From Oidiodendron maius Zn (Eukaryota; Ascomycota; Leotiomycetes; Myxotrichaceae), in NCBI GenBank assembly GCA_000827325.1, contig KN832879.1:682001-746000 (forward strand): a stretch of 64,000 nucleotides of DNA, read 5' to 3'. The first letter of the stretch is position 1. Every line of letters begins with the position of its first letter. The notes under the pieces were generated by a model. It saw only the letters and a list, made by a program, of their open reading frames with translations, had not been told where the DNA came from and searched no databases. Below, one piece after another: positions 1-11,786 of the stretch. Made by a program: the position numbers and the translations under genes.

Positions 1-222
1 TGGATATACCTCTCCGGATTAAGGAAATGACAGATAATCAAGAAATAGCAGACTTACTGCTCAAATAAGGTTGAAGTCATTACGCAGATAACTTGTCAAT
101 ATTATGGGAATAGGACTTTGGTCATCTTTGTTTGTGTTATGACATGATCGACACATGATAACTATCCCAACGCTACCCGGCCTGTTTGCAACTAACTGTT
201 CACTCCCCTCTGGAGTTATCTT

Positions 223-614
223 TTAATCGCAAGATATATAGTTGCTCAAGCTAGTCTCGCTACCAAACCCACCAAAGCTACCATCTTCGGCGCCCTCTTC
301 ATCAGCAAGGATGTTGCTAGCGAAACACCGCGGACATAGCTCGTGCTGGCATGACGAACATACGTTAGGCGCTAAATCAGTGAGCTCTGGCCCTTGACGG
401 ATGATGAGAGAATATCGCATTGCCGGGATAGGATTGAGGCTATTGCACTACGCCAATTGTTGTTAGGCCCATGTACGCATAGTCGTCCAATAACCGGGGG
501 CATATCCAAGGGGTAGAAGATAAATATACAGACTTGGGAGTAGGCTCCACCGCAACAGAACCAGTAATGCAAGCTTCTAGGAGGAGCTTGGAGGTTAGGC
601 GGGAAAGGATTCAT
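223..614 (-). CDS. small cysteine-rich (CxxC) fungal protein, two exons
   Basis: A 101-residue protein read as exon 1 614..534 and exon 2 447..223. The 86-nt intron (533..448) has a CCTAAC branch point and a CGTAG acceptor. The donor is GTCTGT, which is weak. Splicing joins WFCCGGAYSQ to CNSLNPIPAM and leads into a CSSCQHELCPRC motif, so four or more cysteines form two CxxC pairs like a small zinc ribbon. Short fungal proteins with a W-x-C-C-x-C-G start and a C-x2-C-x4-C-x2-C core are common in ascomycetes, and their role is unknown to me. The acidic, Gly-rich tail (EEGAEDGSFGGFG) looks disordered. No signal peptide is evident. The function is not assigned. Confidence 0.6.
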
Positions 615-1010
615 TTTGAATAATTGACATGCTCCGAGGATGGAAATTTATGTGTTACGATGTATGTGATAGGAGGCGGTATAGCCTTTAATATTCCCCG
701 TTCATATCTATAAGGTTTCTCCTTGAATTGCAGAATATGAGTGTACCTCCTTCTTTATAGTCTGTGAATCACTTAAAGCACTACTCAAGTATGCTACCCA
801 AGAATTCACTCTCCACGTAATGGGATTGTCCCTCTATGCATATTTATTCACATGAGATCAACTTAGAGAATATTTGTCAACTATTCATTTTAGTCGTAAT
901 ACGTAAGCCCTCAAAGACGAGGGGTATTGATACATATATGGTACACTCTGTACATCCACGCGCCGTTTTCTCTCTTGAACTCCAAAGTTATTATCAAACA
1001 CTCTTATCCA
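615..1010. other. gene-free stretch
   Basis: No supported gene. This is AT-rich sequence between the start of the small Cys-rich gene and the 3' end of snt1, and presumably holds a promoter and a 3' UTR. Confidence 0.5.
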
Positions 1011-4000
1011 TTATCGACGGGATTCATCTACTCGTCGATGGTGGTAAGCTTCATCCTGCATCCGTCGCTCCCTTTCGTAACTGCTCTCATACCGATCTTG
1101 ACTAGAGTGCTGGGTTGGATATTGTGGGTTGAGAGGAGTCACTTGATGCTGTGGCGCGTGGGTGTACCCCTGGGCTTGAGGAGCTTGAGGTGATGATGCC
1201 GCTGGAGGATATCGCCCATCGAAGCTGTTTCGTCTTGATCGATGTGGAGGATGCTGTGCGGAATACTGAGGTGGCGGTGAGGCCATGTGCGAAGTACCGC
1301 CAAATGCGATTTGACGATGTGAAGACTGCTGTTGGCTTTGTGAGTGGTAGGTTGGACCAAGTGACGGAGATCCAGCTGTGGCAGACTGAGGCTGCATCTG
1401 ATATGACTGTCTAGAGTAGTAGTCACGATCCGACTGCTGGGCGTGGTCTAGAGGCGAAGTGGCTTGTGGTCTGGAGCTCTGTTGGCTAGGTGGGGGAGTT
1501 GCAGAATACGCAGATTCCTGTATTCTCATCGACGACTGTGAAGGAGTTGAGCCAAGTGAATAGGCCCCTGTTGTGCCATGATGATGATCATTAAGAACGG
1601 GCTCTCGACGAGGAGGTTGTGAAACCAGGGATTGTCGAGAGGGCTGAGAATATGTCGGCTGTTGTTGAGGCATCGTTGACTGAGCCGCGTAGGATCTGCT
1701 CTCGAAGTTATTGGGAGTATAGCTTCGAGCAGGGCCCGAAGAAGACGATGGTTGGTTTGTGCCATAAGAAGAAGGCTGGTTGTAAGAGTGCTGGGACTGA
1801 GGTGCTTGGTGTTGAGCAGTCATGTGGGAAGGCATTTGCTGTGAGGTTGGCGCATGCGGCTGGGTCGTACTGGGAGGAGGATGACTCGTATAGCGAGATG
1901 ATTGAAGAGCATGTTGTGGAGGTGGAGTTTGGGATTGCTGCAAAGTCGTTGAAGAGACATCGCTAACTCGTTTGGGGGGAGGCGCACGGTCTGTCGGCTC
2001 ATCGTTCAGCAGAGACATAATGTTCGATTTCCGCGCAGGCTCTTGACGTGGGGGAGCAGCCGGAGTTGGCTGCGTCGGTGGTGCTGCGTATTGTTCATGA
2101 CTTGCCGGCGGCGCGCTGAGGGGCGCTCTGGGAATAGCTGGCGCTGGACTTGACTTCAAATCACGAATTATGCTGCTAGTCTCACTGACTATGTTTCGTA
2201 CGCGAGGTTGATATTGTTGTGGCGGAGCTGTCCGCGCCTGGTTCGGTGCATCAGATCGCAAACTTCCGACACTACCAACTTGGACAGAGGGAGCTGTATA
2301 CTGCTCATACTGGTGCACGTTCATCGTATCTGACTCTTGCTTCATTTGGAGCTGTCGTTCGCGTTGCATAGCTTGCTGTTGCATTACCTGAGCTTGTGCT
2401 GCCTGTTCACGTTCTAATCGTAAAGCCTGTTGTCGTTCCAGATGTGCCTCCTGGGCTGCCATTAGGGAACGTTGCGAGACGGAGTCGGAGACTGGTGCAG
2501 GAGACTGGCCTTGTGCATTGGACGGTTGTAGGATTGGACGCTGAGGATCGGTATTGAAATAGCCGAGGGCTGGTCCTCGAGGCCCTCTTGAAGGTTGTTG
2601 TAGCTGTTGTGGGGCTGGCTGAGATTGCTGAGGCAAGTGTTTGCTTAGAATTACGGCCGGATTGGCTGCTGAAGTTAAAGCAGAGGGAACAGGACCGGCC
2701 TGAGCCAATGCCGGCAAACGAGAGCTTAGAGTCGCCTGTGAAGGGGAACCTTGCTGAAGGACCATGGTCTGGCCAACGAGAGTCAGGTCATCAATTCCTT
2801 CCATGGAAGTACCTGGTCGTGATATGGTAGTTGTCTGGCCATCAATACGCCTCTTCGGTATCATAGTTGGTTTAGGCAGTGGTCCCGTTGGCTCTCCTCT
2901 CTTTCGTTTCTCATCAGCCTCCTCAGCGATATCGCGCCATGAGCTCATCCGACCCGAATCTACCTGTCGAAGGTAGTAGTTCTTCACCTATACATTTTAA
3001 GTTAGTAGCAAGTCATGCCAAAGTGGACAGGGAAATAAAAAGAAAGCTATACCATTATGTGCGTCTTAGACGTCATGAACTTCGCTATACCATGCCAATC
3101 CGTTCCAAAATGCCGCAAAAGAGCTGGAAAGTCGTTCTGTTCTGGAACGCTCCAGTAGCTAGAAGTCTGCTGCATATTTCGTCGATCCTGACCGTCATAC
3201 GTCGCAGTGCCTGATTCAAGACGATCTTGAGCGGAGAGTTGTGACATGGAATCGAACTCGGTGGTCATAGAAGCGTTTACTTTGTCATTGGCAGTGTACG
3301 TAGAAGGTATGAAATTCGTTGCAAGTCCAACAGCGCTATCATATTGAAGCGAAAACCGACTTTGTCCGAGAGATTCAAGGCGGGCTGATACTTGCTGAGT
3401 CATAGGTGTCTCACTTGGCCTGCTTGTCGATGGGGGAGCTGCAGCAAGAAGCTGACCGTTTTTAGCTTGTTTAGTCCCCTTCTCACGGGGGTTTTTTGGC
3501 CTCCTCTTCGGAGGACCAGCATCACTAGACTCCCCCTTCACACCTGCCATTGACTTTCGGCTCGGAGTGGATGCTGAAGCCGAACTCTGCGTCTCGGCAT
3601 CGCCTGGAGTCGACTCAAATGCAAAAGTAGGAGCAGCAGCGCGCCTTGGACGACGTCGCTCTGAGCCGTTTTCGGTATCCTGGCCATCTTCCGTATCATC
3701 TGCCTTGACGATATCGACTGTCAACGCATTCGACTTCGGTTTCGCTCCCTTCGGCACAGCTGCTCTTCTTCCTTTTTTCTTTCCCTGCTTCTTGAATTTC
3801 TCCTTAAGGTTTGTACTGTGCTTGATGAGATAATAGTGCTGAATGCAAGCCTTGTAATCACGTCGCTCGAGAGCTTCCGCAATCTTGCCCCACTGTTTCG
3901 GCATCTCTAGGTAAATCTTTTCGAAGATTTCGCACTCCTCTTCACCGAAGTTGTCGATGGGCTCTCCAAATTCAAGCATCGCAAAGGATCTCTCAAATGA

Positions 4001-6616
4001 CACTAGATGAGTTCTGTCGATAAAACAATGCTCCAAACGCTCTTCATCATCCCAGTACATATCAGGAATTGATGCTTCCTTGGCACTTGCGTCCTTCGCT
4101 CTCGCATCACGTTCTTCTCTCTCCTTCTCTCTCTCTTTGTCCTCAGATTCTTTGGCTTCTTGTTTAGACTCTTGAAGAATCCGTTCAATGTCATGCTCAG
4201 TGGCGAATCTGCTACCAGTGCGCCTCTGCGGTTCAGGCTTCGAGCCGGTAATCGGAGTGGAGGTAGACGCGGCTGCAGCATCAGCTGCAGCCTTGGCTCG
4301 AGCTTTGGTGAATTTTTCTCTACTACGAACAGCAACCGCGTCATCAGAGAAATCAGTCCATCTACGGTAATGGTAGTAGCGCTGTTTCCATAACTGACGC
4401 TCATCTTCTTGCTCTTTGTCCTTACGAGCTTGCCGCTCTGCTTTTCTCTTTCTTAAATTAATTTCCACGGCAGGATTCGAGTCTAAAGTCTTCAGGAAAT
4501 CTGAGTCCTGGTTCCACGGGAGACAATTGAAGTTTGGCAAGCTTGATGGAGCGGGAGTCTGCATCATCTTATGAACTGCAGCATATTCTTCTTCTCTCTC
4601 TGCTCCGGATAACTCATCTTCGCTCTTGTCAAATTGATCTAGTATTGGTCTAGATCTTACCGGTCTTCCATTAGCAGAGGGCGGTGCTGATGCTTCGTCG
4701 TTGGCTTTGACCGACGCCCTCGAGTCCGACAAAGACTGTGACTCCACAGTGGCTCGCACGAGAGATGCGAACTCAGCTTCTGGCTCCAGGTCAGATACTT
4801 GTGCTTCTAAACGCGAGACAAGATCCTTGCTATAGGCGAAGGGCTTTGACATTAGATCAGAATCAGCTAGTTCTTCATCCTCGGCCTTTGGTGTAGTGTC
4901 TTGGTCCACATCTACATTGCCCTCTGCCTGTCCTTCAGTAGGTATGCATTCATTTTCATTGAACGTATTGGCCACCGACTGTCGAGCCTTGAACAGCATC
5001 GATTCCGGATTGTTCAGAGATGACTCAATAAATGGTGTCAATAATAACGCATTGAGCTCTGGAGCGGGTTGCAGAGGGTGAAGAGCGACCAATTTTTCAG
5101 CGTACAGCTCTTCTTTCAGTACCTTTACGAATGCAAGTTTCTCTTCTCGTTCACCATCAGTATCCTGATCCTTCTCAACAGCATCATATAACTGGAGAAT
5201 GTCATCTGGAACGGGTGTGTCGTCTTCTTCTAAAGGGCGGGGAATCAATGACCATTCTTCTTCGGCCTGTTTTAAATCTCCTTCCAAGAATTCTGCGCGG
5301 GAAATGGAGTCAACTGAATCAGCATCCGAATCATCCGATGCATTCTCAAGTGACTCAGCAGACTCTTTGGATGGAATATCCGTCACACGCTTCCCACAAA
5401 TTGGTCGGCGTCTACGACGTACATAGATGGTTTCCGATTCAGAGCTCATGTGCTTGTCGCCAGATACTCGGTCTATTTCGTTTCCACCAGTTTGCGGCGG
5501 TGTTGATTCCACAAGCCTAACCATGCCTGCTGCCTCAAATTTTCCTGAATCAAGTCCATGTTTGGAGACCACAGCAAACGTCTTCCTGGGGCTTGTGGCT
5601 TCAGGGTTATGCCACTTATTTGACACTGCCTTGCTTGTATCTCGTGCAAATTTTGTTCCGCGTGAACGGGGTGCAATTGGAACTGCACCTCCTATAGGAG
5701 ATCCAATAGCAGGACCGGTAGGTGGTGTTAGAGCTGCAGCTATTGGAGGTTTGAGATTTGAAGTATTAATGGATACGTTCCCGGATGTAGAACCAAAGGC
5801 TGGAACTTGGGGTGGCGGTGTCGCCGAGTGTTGTGCTCGACGATTCCAATTGGAATCGGGCGACGGATTCCGACCATGGAAATCATCATAGTACGCTCCC
5901 CTTCCGCGTCCGCGAACCCCTCGTCCTCTCCCATAAGTGGCACGAAAGGCTGGCGTAGTTTCGGAAGATGGCGAGCCGATGGATGATGGCCCATCTCTCG
6001 AGTCTCTTCTGGCCAAGCGGTCTACATCTTGGCTTGCTGCAGTCTCCCGAACGGGCTCGCGACCGCTATAGCTTGGTGAGCGACCTCTCCCAGTGGGTGG
6101 TGATTGGCGACGTCCTCTGAAAGTCTCATTCCGTTCCCATCGATCTCGATCACGGCCCCGGTCGTCACGGAACGACGGTGCTCTTTCCTCTCGTGGACTC
6201 CTATAATCGCGCTCTGCTTCTCGACCCCTATCGCGACTATCATCTCGCCAACTACCACGGCCTCGGGGTCGTCCCCGAGAGCCACGAAAATCGGCCCTGT
6301 AACCAAAGTCTCCTCTGAAGTCTCCACTGTAGTTGCTTGCGCGGGGGCCACTGGGAGCTCCATCAATTAGTGCTTTGGGACCGCGAGGCGGATCACGCGA
6401 GGGAAAGTCTCTATTTGAGTCGCGGTTACTTGCTTCTCGGAAGCTGTCTCGACTACTAAAACTAGGCCGTGACGTCGCATCAATAGATCTCCTCCTCTCA
6501 CCTCCACGTGCCAAGCCACCTCTATAGTCATCTCGAAACTCATTGTATCGTCCGGGAGATCGTGATCGTGGAGAGCGTCGAGACTCGCTCGAGTCATATG
6601 GCGGATTTCGAGACGA
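1011..6616 (-). CDS. SNT1: Snt1-type SANT-domain co-repressor subunit (Set3 HDAC complex)
   Basis: Two coding exons are clear: 6616..3053 and 2987..1011, split by a 65-nt intron with GTATAG donor, TACTAAC branch point and TGTATAG acceptor. The product is about 1,850 residues. The N-terminus is rich in Arg, Ser, Asp and Gly. A first SANT/Myb domain (about 4010..3780) contains WGKIAEALERRDYKACIQHY and is followed by a basic KKQGKKKGRR stretch. A second SANT domain (SYWSVPEQNDFPALLRHFG) is cut by the intron and continues as VKNYYLRQVDSG. The C-terminus is a Gln/Pro/Ser-rich low-complexity tail. Two SANT domains in a long disordered protein are typical of Snt1, the NCoR/SMRT-like scaffold of the nuclear Set3C deacetylase complex. 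The initiator ATG is unresolved. The frame is open to a CTTTAG acceptor at 6618, but the nearest upstream ATG (about 6674, before a GTTAGT donor) joins out of phase. Confidence 0.85.
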
Positions 6617-6618
6617 CC

Positions 6619-7133
6619 TAAAGATTAGTTAGTGCTGCCAGCACAAGAGATTAAATGCAAACACTAACATTCATGGCGGTGGGCAACAGCCCTCTAGAAC
6701 TTGTTTGGCGGGATGCAAAGGGTATAGACCAAGTCTCTGGTCAGATTAGATGTTTGACGGTCCAGCTCATCGACACGTTCCGGCACCTGAGAAGGTGATA
6801 AGAAGGCAGGACGACTTTGAATGAATCAACGTACGGCCGTCAAAGGGTAAGCAGTGAGTACTTGTGGTCGTAATGAGTGGCTTAATCACGTTTAGATTGC
6901 CGCGATTGTAAAGTTGTGCAAGCGCCGGGATGAAGTTGGTGGATGATCTTGAAGAATCGGATCTCGAAATGCCTTATCCGAAAGAGGGCTAGCGTGGATA
7001 TTCACTGATGCCTCCGCGGCTCCGGAGTTAAACGCAACAAGCGCTCGGCTATCTGTTATGGATAACTCTGACTTGACCCCACAGGCAACTGAGCCTCGAG
7101 AGTTTGCCTGCTAGAAACCGAAAGAATTTTAAT
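6619..7133. promoter_or_regulatory. divergent promoter between snt1 and dys1
   Basis: About 500 bp separate two genes transcribed away from each other, so both promoters and 5' leaders must lie here. The first exon of snt1 probably sits near 6660-6680. No specific factor site was recognised. Confidence 0.45.
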
Positions 7134-8345
7134 ATGATGGCTCCTCTCGAAAATGCCAGAGCGCCACCTGCGTCCGCAATAGGTGCAGTCCTGCTTGAGT
7201 CGAGTGGAATGCCGGAAGGCTCACAAAAGGTCGAAGAATTGGACTTCAACAAATTTTCTGGACGAGAAGTAACTGTGGACGACCTGGTCAGTGGCATGAA
7301 CCACATGGGATTTCAAGCTAGTTCTATCGGAGAATCTGTCCGGATCATAAATGATATGGTAACTAAGCCCTGGCTATTTTATGCCCTGTTAGGTCGGACT
7401 AACAAACGAACAGCGTGCCTGGCAAGATCCCGAATCCTCCGAGAAAACGACGATTTTCCTAGGATACACCTCTAACTTGATATCTTCCGGACTTCGTGGG
7501 ACACTTCGTTATCTTGCAGAACATAGTCATGTCTCTGTTATTGTCACAACCGCTGGCGGCGTTGAAGAAGACTTCATTAAGTGCCTTGCTGACACATACA
7601 TGGGCTCTTTTACCACTCCAGGATCCGAGCTACGCTCTAAAGGACTTAACCGCATCGGCAATTTGATCGTGCCCAACAACAATTATTGCCTGTTCGAAGA
7701 CTGGGTTGTGCCAATCCTCGATACGATGCTAGAGGAGCAAGAAACCAGCAAAGGGACAGATGATGAGATCAACTGGACACCTTCAAAAGTAATACACAGA
7801 CTTGGGAAAGAAATAAATGACGAAAGATCAGTATATTACTGGTGCTATAAGAATAATATCCCGGTTTTCTGTCCTGCGCTCACAGATGGCAGTCTGGGAG
7901 ACATGTTGTACTTCCACACATTCAAGGCCAGTCCCCAGCAGTTGAAGATTGATATTGTTGAGGATATTAGAAAGATTAACACGATCTCGGTGCGTGCTAA
8001 GCGAGCTGGAATGATTATTCTGGGGGGTGGAGTCGTCAAGCATCACATTGCGAATGCCTGTTTGATGAGGAATGGAGCCGAGAGTGCCGTGTACATCAAT
8101 ACGGCCCAGGAGTTTGATGGAAGCGATGCAGGAGCCAGACCTGATGAAGCCGTTAGCTGGGGGAAGATCAAGGTGGGGGCAGACAGTGTGAAGGTAAGTG
8201 AACATTCTGAACTATTAGTATGACATGTTTGGGCAAGTTTAATATCGCTAACTAATCGAAGGTCTATGTCGAAGCCACGGCTTGCTTTCCGCTAATTGTT
8301 GCTGCCACGTTTGCCAAAGATAAAGCCCACCACCGGAACAAATAA
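7134..8345 (+). CDS. DYS1: deoxyhypusine synthase
   Basis: Catalyses the NAD-dependent transfer of the aminobutyl group of spermidine to one lysine of eIF5A, the first step of hypusine formation in the cytosol. Three exons, 7134-7358, 7414-8193 and 8262-8345, give 362 residues, a normal length. Intron 1 is 55 nt (GTAACT to GAACAG) and intron 2 is 68 nt (GTAAGT to ATCGAAG). Hallmarks are [13 protein letters not shown] near the N-terminal third, [21 protein letters not shown], the Gly-rich [13 protein letters not shown], the [19 protein letters not shown] nucleotide/spermidine region, and SWGKIKV. The WGK lysine (about Lys326) corresponds to the catalytic lysine of the family. Two adjacent ATGs open the frame and the first was chosen. 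The last exon encodes the conserved [13 protein letters not shown] end. Confidence 0.97.
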
Positions 8346-10172
8346 TTCCCTTGCCCATCGAGAAATAATTTGCCTGCCAGACCGAGTAGCGACTATCAAA
8401 CCTCAACACAATGGCCATACCCTACTCCAACCCCGAACAACTTCGATACCGAACACAGCAGTGTGTTATAGTAGGGATTGGTCATCGTATGCCTCCCGAA
8501 CGATGCTGAGTAGTTGCAGAGTAGAAGCTGTTGACTTCGCTGTCCTCCTCTTCTTCCACGTGCCATTCCTTCTGCCCGACCTGGTAGTTGACTGGATCGG
8601 CTCAATATTGTCGGGTCGGCATATAGGCAGACGTCTGAGCAGCATAAGAAATCGTAGTCAGGGCTACGCCTAGATGGATTATAAGCCCGGTTATGCGGGC
8701 AGGGCTAGGAGAAGGGGGACGAGAAAGGATGGACCTTCGCTCAGAGCAGCTAGAGTCACAGCGCACTGAGCCGCATCCAACTATGTCGCTGGCCTCGCAA
8801 GAGCAACAGGAGCAAAAGAAGTATCCTGCGAATGATGCGATTTGCCTCTCGGCTCGTGCTCCTTGTGCTGAGCGTAGCGAAGACAGGTAGGTACGTTGCG
8901 TACGAAGCAGCCACAGCGAGGTTGTATAGCCTGGCGATGATCTGCTGTGCCGATGATGCAGGTGTCGTCGGCGGGAGAGTCGCCGCCTGACGAATGTTGC
9001 TTTCTCTTTGGGAGCCTATGATGCTTCTCTCACGGGTGCTGAACTCCCTTTCTATCTTTCCGTATAGGCAGCTACACCCGATATTATGAATGGCGTGCGT
9101 TCATCGCTTCACATTATGGTTGTCTTGGGCAGCTTGCACAAAATTTTTCCTGTCTGATACACTGTGATGGATGTAGTTCATCCAGTGTCATCTAGCGTAT
9201 ACGAGTGCTGCTGCTCGTCCGTTGTTGACAGCAAAGAAGTTGCTTGTATAGTAACGCTTGTTGATGAAGTTGTGGCTTGGCTGCAGCACATAGACTTGTG
9301 TGGGCATGGGTGTTGTGTGCCATGAATTTTTCCTGTGGCACTGAGGAGTCTATGCTGTTGAGACATGCGAGCTCCAAGCCAAGCGTGGAGCTCTTGTAGT
9401 CTTTTATGGCTTCTGAAAGCCCAAACTTCGTGCTTTAGGAGGAGCAGACTCAAGTTGAGATGATGATATATGTTGAAAATATGCAACAAAGACGAATATG
9501 GCGTCGATAGGTTATGTCTATTCTGGCATCCAGTTCAATTCGATACTTGGCTTTCTTACAGTCTAATTCAAATATTTACTCCCCAAAAACCGAAGTTAAG
9601 CATGTGTCCGCTTCCTCCATTAGATCTATATTTTAGCACTCCTTTGGTCAAAGTTTATTGTCGCTCCGTTTATAGCCGAGCTTTAGAGACTAATTGAATT
9701 AAACACTACTATAACTGCATTTTTTGTCTAAAGTTTGGAGTACCTGGCCAGCCATGGACTACCTGGAGCGGCATCTCAGCTGGAGTCTTCCATAACCCCC
9801 GCGGCATGTTGGATTAGATCTCTTAAATTATATTAAACTCAAAAGCAGTCTTAAAATATTCAAAGGAAGTAGTCATACACTATATCGCCTTGGAGTCTAC
9901 AGGTTCTTTGATACTTAACAACTTAGCCTTAGCACCTATCTCGGCATCGCACTGAGCTAGAAGGTCTTTCACTACTGATGAAATTCCATTCTTGGTCGGC
10001 ACGTGACTTGTATTTATATATTGAGGCCTTAATATATAGGCAACAAACTAAAATTCCGCCTCGATCAATGTGGAGACGAACCTATACAACTCTTTCGCGT
10101 TATCACCAATGTTTTAGGAAGGCCTCATTAACTTGCAGGACTTCCGGTGATGTTTCAGCACATATCACGGAC
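8346..10172. other. gene-free stretch with possible decayed coding fragment
   Basis: No intact gene is supported between dys1 and the CWC27 gene. The first 800 bp are of mixed composition. From about 9480 the sequence turns AT-rich. On the minus strand, about 9975..9700 reads as a protein-like frame (SVVKDLLAQCDAEIGAKAKL, then further on MPRGLWKTPAEMP) interrupted by three stops. I do not recognise the family. It could be a small relic of a mobile element or a dead gene. Confidence 0.35.
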
Positions 10173-11786
10173 ATGTCTGCAATCTACAATCTCGAACCCC
10201 AACCTACAGCCTCATGTGTTCTTAATACTACTTCCGGAGACATCAGTCTCGAACTCTGGGCCCAGCAAGCGCCTCTCACCTGTCGGAATTTCCTCCAACA
10301 TTGTCTTGACGGTTATTACAATGGGACAATTTTCCACCGGTTAGTTCCAGGATTTGTCCTCCAGGGCGGTGATCCCACTGGATCTGGAAATGGCGGCGAA
10401 AGTATTTACGATGGCGGGGCCTATTCTGAGCCTAGGGAGGAAGGCGGCATATGGCCCATGGACGATAGAAAAGGCCAAAATGCGGGTGTGCGGGGCGTGG
10501 GGTTTAAAGATGAGTTCCATAGCAGGTTGAAGTTCAACAGGAGGGGCTTGTTGGGAATGGCAAATGAAGGAACGGAAAACACGAATGGAAGTCAGTTCTT
10601 TATTACGCTTGGGAACACGCCGGAGCTACAAGGGAAGAACACACTCTTTGGGCGAGTGGAAGGAGATACGATATATAATGTGGCAAAGATGGGTGAGATG
10701 GAGGTAGGTCCTGAGGATCGACCTGTATATCCAGTCAAGATCATCGGAGTAGAAATCCTGGTTAATCCGTTTAACGATATGGTCAAGAGGGAGAGGTATG
10801 CCGCACCAGCAGTACAGAAAGCTCCGGAAAAGAAAAGGGCCAAAAGAAAATCTGGGAAGCAGCTCTTGAGCTTTGGAGAAGATGATGGAGATGCCGAGGA
10901 AGCTACACCTGCCCTGAAGAAAACGAAGTTCGACACCAGAATTGTAATGGATTCGGAGTTCACCGAGCCAGAATCTAAAATCAGGGTACCGAAAGAGATC
11001 AAGAAAGCAGCGAAGCCACTGTCAGTCGAATCATCACCAGAGCCGACGCCAGCTCCAAAGTCCATTCCTAATCGCGCGGCGAAGATCGATAAAATGGAGG
11101 TTTCATCCTCCCCAGAGCCTGAAGTGGTTCAGAAAGTTGCCTCAGCACTCGATCGCACGAATGCCCAAATCGCAGAACTCAAAGCTTCGATGAGACGTAA
11201 TATCCATGTCGCCCCGGAGAAAGAAAAGAAGAAATCAGCCCTCGAGGAAATGATGCCTGAAAATATTACTCGTGGGCGCAAGCGAAACACAGGTGGAAAC
11301 GTATCCACGAAAGCTGATCAACGGTCGTTAGATATCTTGAGCGCTTTCAAGGCGAAGCTCGCCCAGGCACCTCTTGAGAAGGACGCTTCGAAATTCACGC
11401 CACTTGTTGACGATTCTGAACAAAAAGAATTAGTAGATGATGATGAAGCAAACCTGTGTGATCTGCATTTTATCGCCGACTGCCAGTCGTGTAAGAAGTG
11501 GGATGCCGAAGAAGAAAAAGATGAGGACGCTGAAGATGATGGTATTGGGTGGATGTCTCATGCGTTGAGCTTTAAAGAGGATAAGCTGGGGAAGGATCTT
11601 ACGTATAGAAAGAAGGCAGAAGAGGAGCTAGTTGTGATTGACCCCAGAGAAAAGGCGAGAACCCTGAAGGAGGAGAAGAGGGCACAGAGAGAGGCTAGAG
11701 CTGGAGGAAGTGGGAGAGCTTGGGACCAGGCACGGAATGAGAAGCTAGCCAGAAGCTCAGCTCTTGCCGGAAGGGGAGCCAAGTAG
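10173..11786 (+). CDS. CWC27: CWC27-type spliceosomal peptidyl-prolyl isomerase
   Basis: A single exon of 537 residues. I chose the ATG of MSAIYNLEPQPTA, which matches the family N-terminus, although the frame stays open upstream to 9978. Residues 1-180 are a cyclophilin domain (GDISLELW, FHRLVPGFVLQGGDPTG, NGSQFFITLG, NTLFGRV). The Trp that binds cyclosporin in classical cyclophilins is Glu here (PELQGKN), as in the CWC27 family, so isomerase activity is probably weak or absent. The rest is charged and disordered and ends with a conserved block (CDLHFIADCQSCKKWD, DDGIGWMSHALSF) that mediates spliceosome contacts in this family. CWC27 pairs with CWC22 in the activated nuclear spliceosome. Confidence 0.93.
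   Translation: MSAIYNLEPQPTASCVLNTTSGDISLELWAQQAPLTCRNFLQHCLDGYYNGTIFHRLVPGFVLQGGDPTGSGNGGESIYDGGAYSEPREEGGIWPMDDRKGQNAGVRGVGFKDEFHSRLKFNRRGLLGMANEGTENTNGSQFFITLGNTPELQGKNTLFGRVEGDTIYNVAKMGEMEVGPEDRPVYPVKIIGVEILVNPFNDMVKRERYAAPAVQKAPEKKRAKRKSGKQLLSFGEDDGDAEEATPALKKTKFDTRIVMDSEFTEPESKIRVPKEIKKAAKPLSVESSPEPTPAPKSIPNRAAKIDKMEVSSSPEPEVVQKVASALDRTNAQIAELKASMRRNIHVAPEKEKKKSALEEMMPENITRGRKRNTGGNVSTKADQRSLDILSAFKAKLAQAPLEKDASKFTPLVDDSEQKELVDDDEANLCDLHFIADCQSCKKWDAEEEKDEDAEDDGIGWMSHALSFKEDKLGKDLTYRKKAEEELVVIDPREKARTLKEEKRAQREARAGGSGRAWDQARNEKLARSSALAGRGAK

Noticed and set aside
8396-8605. A possible 5S rRNA-like stretch (CATACCCTACTCCAACCCCG)
   Set aside because: It does not continue with the conserved 5S core or internal promoter elements.
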